This document shows, piece after piece, positions 60,836 to 64,000 of a stretch of DNA of 64,000 bases (position 1 is the stretch's first letter; every line of letters starts with the position of its first letter). A model generated the notes under the pieces. The model was not told the DNA's origin. It saw only the letters and a list, made by a program, of their open reading frames with translations, and made no database searches. The DNA is from Bacteroidota bacterium. GTDB lineage: Bacteria > Bacteroidota > Bacteroidia > Chitinophagales > Chitinophagaceae. Location of the stretch: assembly GCA_005882315.1 (NCBI GenBank), contig VBAR01000001.1, forward strand, positions 1,871,736 to 1,935,735, written 5' to 3'. Both the position numbers and the translations under genes were made by a program.

Positions 60836-60901
60836 AAAAAAAGCAGGCTGTTAATTATTTTTGTGTTGCTTGCCAGTTATTTTAAAATAATTCAGCCTGC
60901 T
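60836..60901 (-). terminator. leader terminator upstream of leuA (candidate attenuator)
   Basis: On the minus strand AGCAGGCTG (60901-60893) followed by AATTATTTT pairs with AAAATAATT, a two-base bulge and CAGCCTGCT (60850-60842), then T6. The loop has 22 bases. It ends 21 bp before the leuA ATG. There is no upstream gene on this strand to terminate, so its likely purpose is to cut off the leu transcript. An AT palindrome (TTATTTTAAAATAA) across stem and loop could form an alternative structure. Confidence 0.75.
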
Positions 60902-61014
60902 GGTATAAAAGTACCTCCCATATCAGGGGTATTAAAACCTAAATCAGGCGAGATTACATTGTTTAACCCCTGTTTAAAACAGCTAAACCCTTGCTGGATA
61001 AGGATTCCAGCCAT
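60892..61014 (-). CDS. possible leader peptide upstream of leuA
   Basis: A 40-codon open frame (ATG at 61014) whose stop codon TGA lies inside the first arm of the leuA leader terminator. Composition: 4 Ile, 3 Leu, 1 Val in MAGILIQQGFSCF.. and ..DMGGTFIPAG; it lacks a run of leucine codons. A ten-codon version starts at the inner ATG (60921). Overlap of stop codon and terminator arm is what ribosome-controlled attenuation needs, but the weak composition makes this uncertain. Confidence 0.35.
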   Translation of the reverse strand: MAGILIQQGFSCFKQGLNNVISPDLGFNTPDMGGTFIPAG

Positions 61015-61025
61015 TGTTGATTACG

Positions 61026-62567
61026 ATGCCCAACCGTTCAGCCGATACTGTTTTTCAGCTCATCAGATCACTCGAAAAGAGTGAAAAGCGGAATTTTAAG
61101 CTTTACATGAAGCGAAATTCCGCCGGTGGTGACCTGAAGATCGTCCAATTGTTCGATGCCCTGGACAAAATGGAGGAGTATGACGAGGAGTTATTGCTGA
61201 AGAAACACAGATCAATCCAAAAGCGGCAGCTCTCTAATCTTAAAGCACATTTATATAAACAACTACTCAACAGCCTCCGGTTGCTGAGGGATGAATCGAA
61301 TATTGACATGACCCTGCATGAACAGATGGATCATGCCCGTATATTATATAATAAAGGCCTTTACCTGCAAAGCCTCAAAATTTTAGATAAGGTAAAAGAA
61401 CAGGCAAAGGAAAATAACCAGCTTACTTACATGCAGCAGGTTTTATTTTTTGAGAAAAAGATAGAAGGCCTTTTCATTACACGTAGTATGCAGGACAGGG
61501 CAAGTCAATTATCTGCTGAAGCGGCACAGGTGAACTGCCAGCTTTCAATGATAAACAGTTTATCTAATCTTTCTTTACAACTCTACGGTTGGTATATACA
61601 AAACGGCCATGCAAGAAATGCAAGAGATGAAAATGCTGTAAAAGATTTTTTGGATAAAAGTTTACCGGCAGGAGCTAATCTTTCAAAAGGATTTTATGAA
61701 CGGCTTTATTTATATCAATGTTATTGCTGGTATGCATTTTTAAGGCAGGATTTTTTACAATACTACCGACATACCCAACGCTGGGTTGATCTGTTCGAAG
61801 AGTTTCCGGGAATGGATGAAATAGAAACAGCACATTATATAAAAGGTGTACATAACCTGATGGGCGCCCATTTCGATCTATTAAACCATAAAAAACTGGC
61901 GCAGGTAATTGAGCAGTTTGAAAAATTCAGTCATCGAAAAGTGGTTCAGAAGAATGAGAATAACCGCATTCTTTGTTTTGTGTATTTGTATACTGCAAAA
62001 CTGAATTTACATTTTCTCGACGGAACATTCAATGAAGGATTGAAACTGGTGCCGTATATTGAAGGAAAGCTGGATGAATATGGACTCTTCCTTGATCGTC
62101 ATCGGGTATTGGTATTTTATTATAAAGTTGCCAGCATGTATTTCGGTGCCGGTAGAAATGAAAAGGCAATTGATTACCTGAACAAGATCATCAACTGGCG
62201 AATGGACTTGCGTACCGATCTGCAATGTTATGCAAGACTATTGCACTTAATTGCCCATTATGAACTCGGCAATTTTGAATTATTGGAATATCTCACCAAA
62301 TCAGTTTACCGGTTTATGGCAAAAATGGAAAACCTGAGTATGGTAGAGGAGGAGATGTTTAAATTTTTACGTCGGTCATTTAAAGTTGGTGCAAAAGCAT
62401 TAAAACCTGAGTTTGAAAAATTACTTGACAAGCTGAAAAAATATGAAGGTAATCGTTTTGAAACCCGTGCATTTGCCTATCTCGATGTAATATCCTGGCT
62501 GGAAAGTAAAATTGATAATGTGCCGGTGATGGAAATAATCAGGAGGAAGTATGAGAAGAGGAAATAA
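61026..62567 (+). CDS. conserved helical (TPR-like) protein, unknown
   Basis: I chose the ATG at 61026 (MPNRSADTVFQLIRSLEKSE); an in-frame ATG at 61014 overlaps the leuA leader. The 513-residue soluble protein is almost all helical, with repeated pairs such as HARILYNKGLYLQSLKILDK, FYERLYLYQCYCWYAFLRQD and YFGAGRNEKAIDYLNKIINW that read as tetratricopeptide-like repeats. The start DTVFQLIRSLEKSEKRNFKL is distinctive. I know no function for it. It is divergent from the leu operon and shares the 200-bp promoter region. Confidence 0.75.
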   Translation: MPNRSADTVFQLIRSLEKSEKRNFKLYMKRNSAGGDLKIVQLFDALDKMEEYDEELLLKKHRSIQKRQLSNLKAHLYKQLLNSLRLLRDESNIDMTLHEQMDHARILYNKGLYLQSLKILDKVKEQAKENNQLTYMQQVLFFEKKIEGLFITRSMQDRASQLSAEAAQVNCQLSMINSLSNLSLQLYGWYIQNGHARNARDENAVKDFLDKSLPAGANLSKGFYERLYLYQCYCWYAFLRQDFLQYYRHTQRWVDLFEEFPGMDEIETAHYIKGVHNLMGAHFDLLNHKKLAQVIEQFEKFSHRKVVQKNENNRILCFVYLYTAKLNLHFLDGTFNEGLKLVPYIEGKLDEYGLFLDRHRVLVFYYKVASMYFGAGRNEKAIDYLNKIINWRMDLRTDLQCYARLLHLIAHYELGNFELLEYLTKSVYRFMAKMENLSMVEEEMFKFLRRSFKVGAKALKPEFEKLLDKLKKYEGNRFETRAFAYLDVISWLESKIDNVPVMEIIRRKYEKRK

Positions 62568-62592
62568 AAATAGTGCATCTTAACTTTATTGT

Positions 62593-62629
62593 AAGGCCAG
62601 CCCTGATTGAAGGAACTGGTCTTTTTTTT
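62593..62629 (+). terminator. rho-independent terminator
   Basis: AAGGCCAG (62593-62600) pairs with CTGGTCTT (62616-62623) with one G-U pair, then T6. It is 26 bp after the stop of the TPR-like gene. Confidence 0.75.
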
Positions 62630-62720
62630 GTAAGACCATTCCGACCTTAAAAAATTTTCCTGCAGAAAGTTTAACTAATGAAGTAGATTTAATAAATACT
62701 TTTATTTAAAATAGAAACAT

Positions 62721-64000
62721 ATGTCGCAGTCACGCAGAAATTTTATAAAGAAAACAGCCATCACCACGGCCGGTGTTTATATGGGAGCTTCAGCTTTCAG
62801 CGCTACGAGTTATAATAAAATTATCGGTGCTAATGACCGCGTTAGAGTCGGTGTGGTTGGGTTTTCGGATCGGCACAGGAGTTCACATATGCCCTGTTTT
62901 ATGAATCATTATAAAGAATTGAATTTTGATCTTGTAGCCGTATCGGATATCTGGAAAAAAAGAAGAGAAGACGGTGCTGCTGTCTGGAAAGAAAAAATGG
63001 GACATGATGTTACTGCCTGCCGTAACAATGAAGAAATGTACGATAAGAAATTAGTGGACGCTGTATTCGTCAGCACAGCAGATTTTCAGCATGCGCTGCA
63101 TGCAATAGAAGCGGTAAAAGCAGGTTGTGATGTTTATTGTGAGAAACCTTTCGCCGAAACAATGGAAGATAACCGTGCAGCATTAAAAGCAATTAAAGCA
63201 TCAGACAGAATTGTACAAATAGGTTCACAAAGAAGAAGCGGGGCGAATTACCATGCAGCCAATGATTTTATACGATCAGGAAAATTTGGTGCTATCACCA
63301 AGGTTGAATTAACATGGGATGTCAATCAACCCGGCCGCTGGCGCAGACCATCGGTAGTTCCGTTGTTAAAAGAAGAAGACACTGACTGGAAACGTTTTTT
63401 AATGAACAGGCCCAAGGATTCATTTGATCCAAGGAAATATTTGGAGTTCCGTTTGTTCTGGCCTTATTCATCAGGCTTGCCCGGTCAGTGGATGAGTCAC
63501 CAGATAGATACGGTGCATTGGTTTACCGGTTTACAGCATCCACGCAGTGTGGTTGCTAACGGAGGTATTTATATGTGGAAAGACGGAAGAAAGAATTGGG
63601 ATACTATCACAGCGGTTTTTGATTATGGCCCTTCGAATGATATGGCATCAGGTTTCCAGGTTACGTTTGAGTCCCGTATGCACAACGGCGATGAAAGACC
63701 TGCGGAAATATATTACTCCAATGGAGGTGAATTAAATTTGAATACCAATATGGTTTCTCCAAGAGGCGGGTTAACAAAAAGGTTTGCTGATGAGATGGGT
63801 GTACAACCAAATTTATTGACCGAACAAACTTTATCAATAGTGGAACCGGTAAGTGCATCCGCTAATACAGGCGGAGATAAACTTACATCCAACCATGTTC
63901 GTAACTGGATGGAATGTATACGCAGCCGCAAACAACCCAATGGACCGGTAGAAGCAGGGTATAGCCATTCAATTGCTACCATCATGACCAATGCCGCCGT
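62721..64000 (+). CDS. Gfo/Idh/MocA-family oxidoreductase, Tat-exported (3' end outside window)
   Basis: The frame is open from the ATG at 62721 to the right edge (426 codons seen). The start SRRNFIKKTAITTAG is a twin-arginine signal. The NAD(P)-binding half has RVRVGVVGFSDRH and ends with the conserved EKPF motif (DVYCEKPFAETMEDNRAALK). The C-terminal half has TKVELTWDVNQPGRWRR, GLPGQWMSHQIDTVHWFTGL and FDYGPSNDMASGFQVTFESR. The family oxidises or reduces sugars and related molecules; exported members with a Tat signal are common in Bacteroidota. Substrate unknown. Confidence 0.92.
   Translation, partial: MSQSRRNFIKKTAITTAGVYMGASAFSATSYNKIIGANDRVRVGVVGFSDRHRSSHMPCFMNHYKELNFDLVAVSDIWKKRREDGAAVWKEKMGHDVTACRNNEEMYDKKLVDAVFVSTADFQHALHAIEAVKAGCDVYCEKPFAETMEDNRAALKAIKASDRIVQIGSQRRSGANYHAANDFIRSGKFGAITKVELTWDVNQPGRWRRPSVVPLLKEEDTDWKRFLMNRPKDSFDPRKYLEFRLFWPYSSGLPGQWMSHQIDTVHWFTGLQHPRSVVANGGIYMWKDGRKNWDTITAVFDYGPSNDMASGFQVTFESRMHNGDERPAEIYYSNGGELNLNTNMVSPRGGLTKRFADEMGVQPNLLTEQTLSIVEPVSASANTGGDKLTSNHVRNWMECIRSRKQPNGPVEAGYSHSIATIMTNAA

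Noticed and set aside
60856-60863. TATTTTTG as a -7 promoter element for the gene at 61026
   Set aside because: It matches TAnnTTTG but lies inside the leuA leader hairpin and 162 bp from the start, with no -33 partner.
60710-61084. 124-codon plus-strand frame across the leuA start
   Set aside because: It is antisense to leuA and its leader hairpin, with no coding-like pattern.
1-64000. tRNA, rRNA, CRISPR array or complete insertion sequence
   Set aside because: I saw no cloverleaf with a T-loop GTTCGA/GTTCAA context, no array of regular repeats, and no transposase or integrase gene. A covariance-model search could still find a small RNA.

Overview
The window looks like a chromosomal piece of a Chitinophagaceae-type member of the Bacteroidota. 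The evidence is low-to-moderate GC DNA, AT-rich translation starts with few Shine-Dalgarno sequences, many secreted proteins and lipoproteins of families typical of this phylum (fasciclin, FISUMP, WG-repeat, DUF4421, DUF3575, a type IX secretion C-terminal tail), a long-form IlvC, and phylum-type palindromic spacer repeats. The assignment rests on family content only; no rRNA or tRNA gene was seen.

Layout. (1) 1-4226: a tightly packed, mostly overlapping five-gene operon of membrane proteins, cut by the left edge. It holds a DUF4407-like protein, two membrane proteins with related N-terminal domains (one with a transglutaminase-like cysteine-hydrolase domain), and a DUF350-like protein. It is the best candidate for an undescribed system here. 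(2) 4.5-6 kb: an ECF sigma factor overlapping a membrane anti-sigma candidate. (3) 6-31 kb: mostly secreted or outer-membrane proteins separated by spacers full of a MITE-like repeat with GCC..GGTTCGTG ends. Between 7 and 12 kb a two-gene fasciclin unit is intact once and present twice more as internally deleted remnants. A Crp/Fnr regulator lies at 15.2 kb, and FNR-like boxes (TTGAC-N4-GTCAA) lie upstream of three plus-strand genes. A frameshifted small pseudogene sits near 18 kb, and a cluster of secreted proteins lies at 21.8-24.9 kb.

(4) 30.6-45.6 kb: housekeeping and accessory genes, including an LtrA-like membrane protein, a GAF protein, a large MscS channel, CDP-alcohol phosphatidyltransferase, pirin, NmrA, MidA, MFS, VOC, DUF4342 and DUF3303 proteins. 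(5) 45.6-47.6 kb: aguB-aguA, the agmatine-to-putrescine pathway. (6) 47.6-60.8 kb: the complete branched-chain amino acid pathway on the minus strand, read as leuA-leuC-leuD-leuB and then ilvE-ilvD-(DinB)-ilvB-ilvN-ilvC-ilvA. Between leuB and ilvE lies a textbook attenuator: a 31-codon leader peptide with an Ile3-Val3-Ile3-Thr run, then a GC-rich hairpin with a T8 tract 20 bp before ilvE. leuA has its own strong leader terminator, and LeuA appears to lack the leucine-binding regulatory domain. (7) 61.0-64 kb: a divergent conserved helical protein and a twin-arginine Gfo/Idh/MocA oxidoreductase cut by the right edge.
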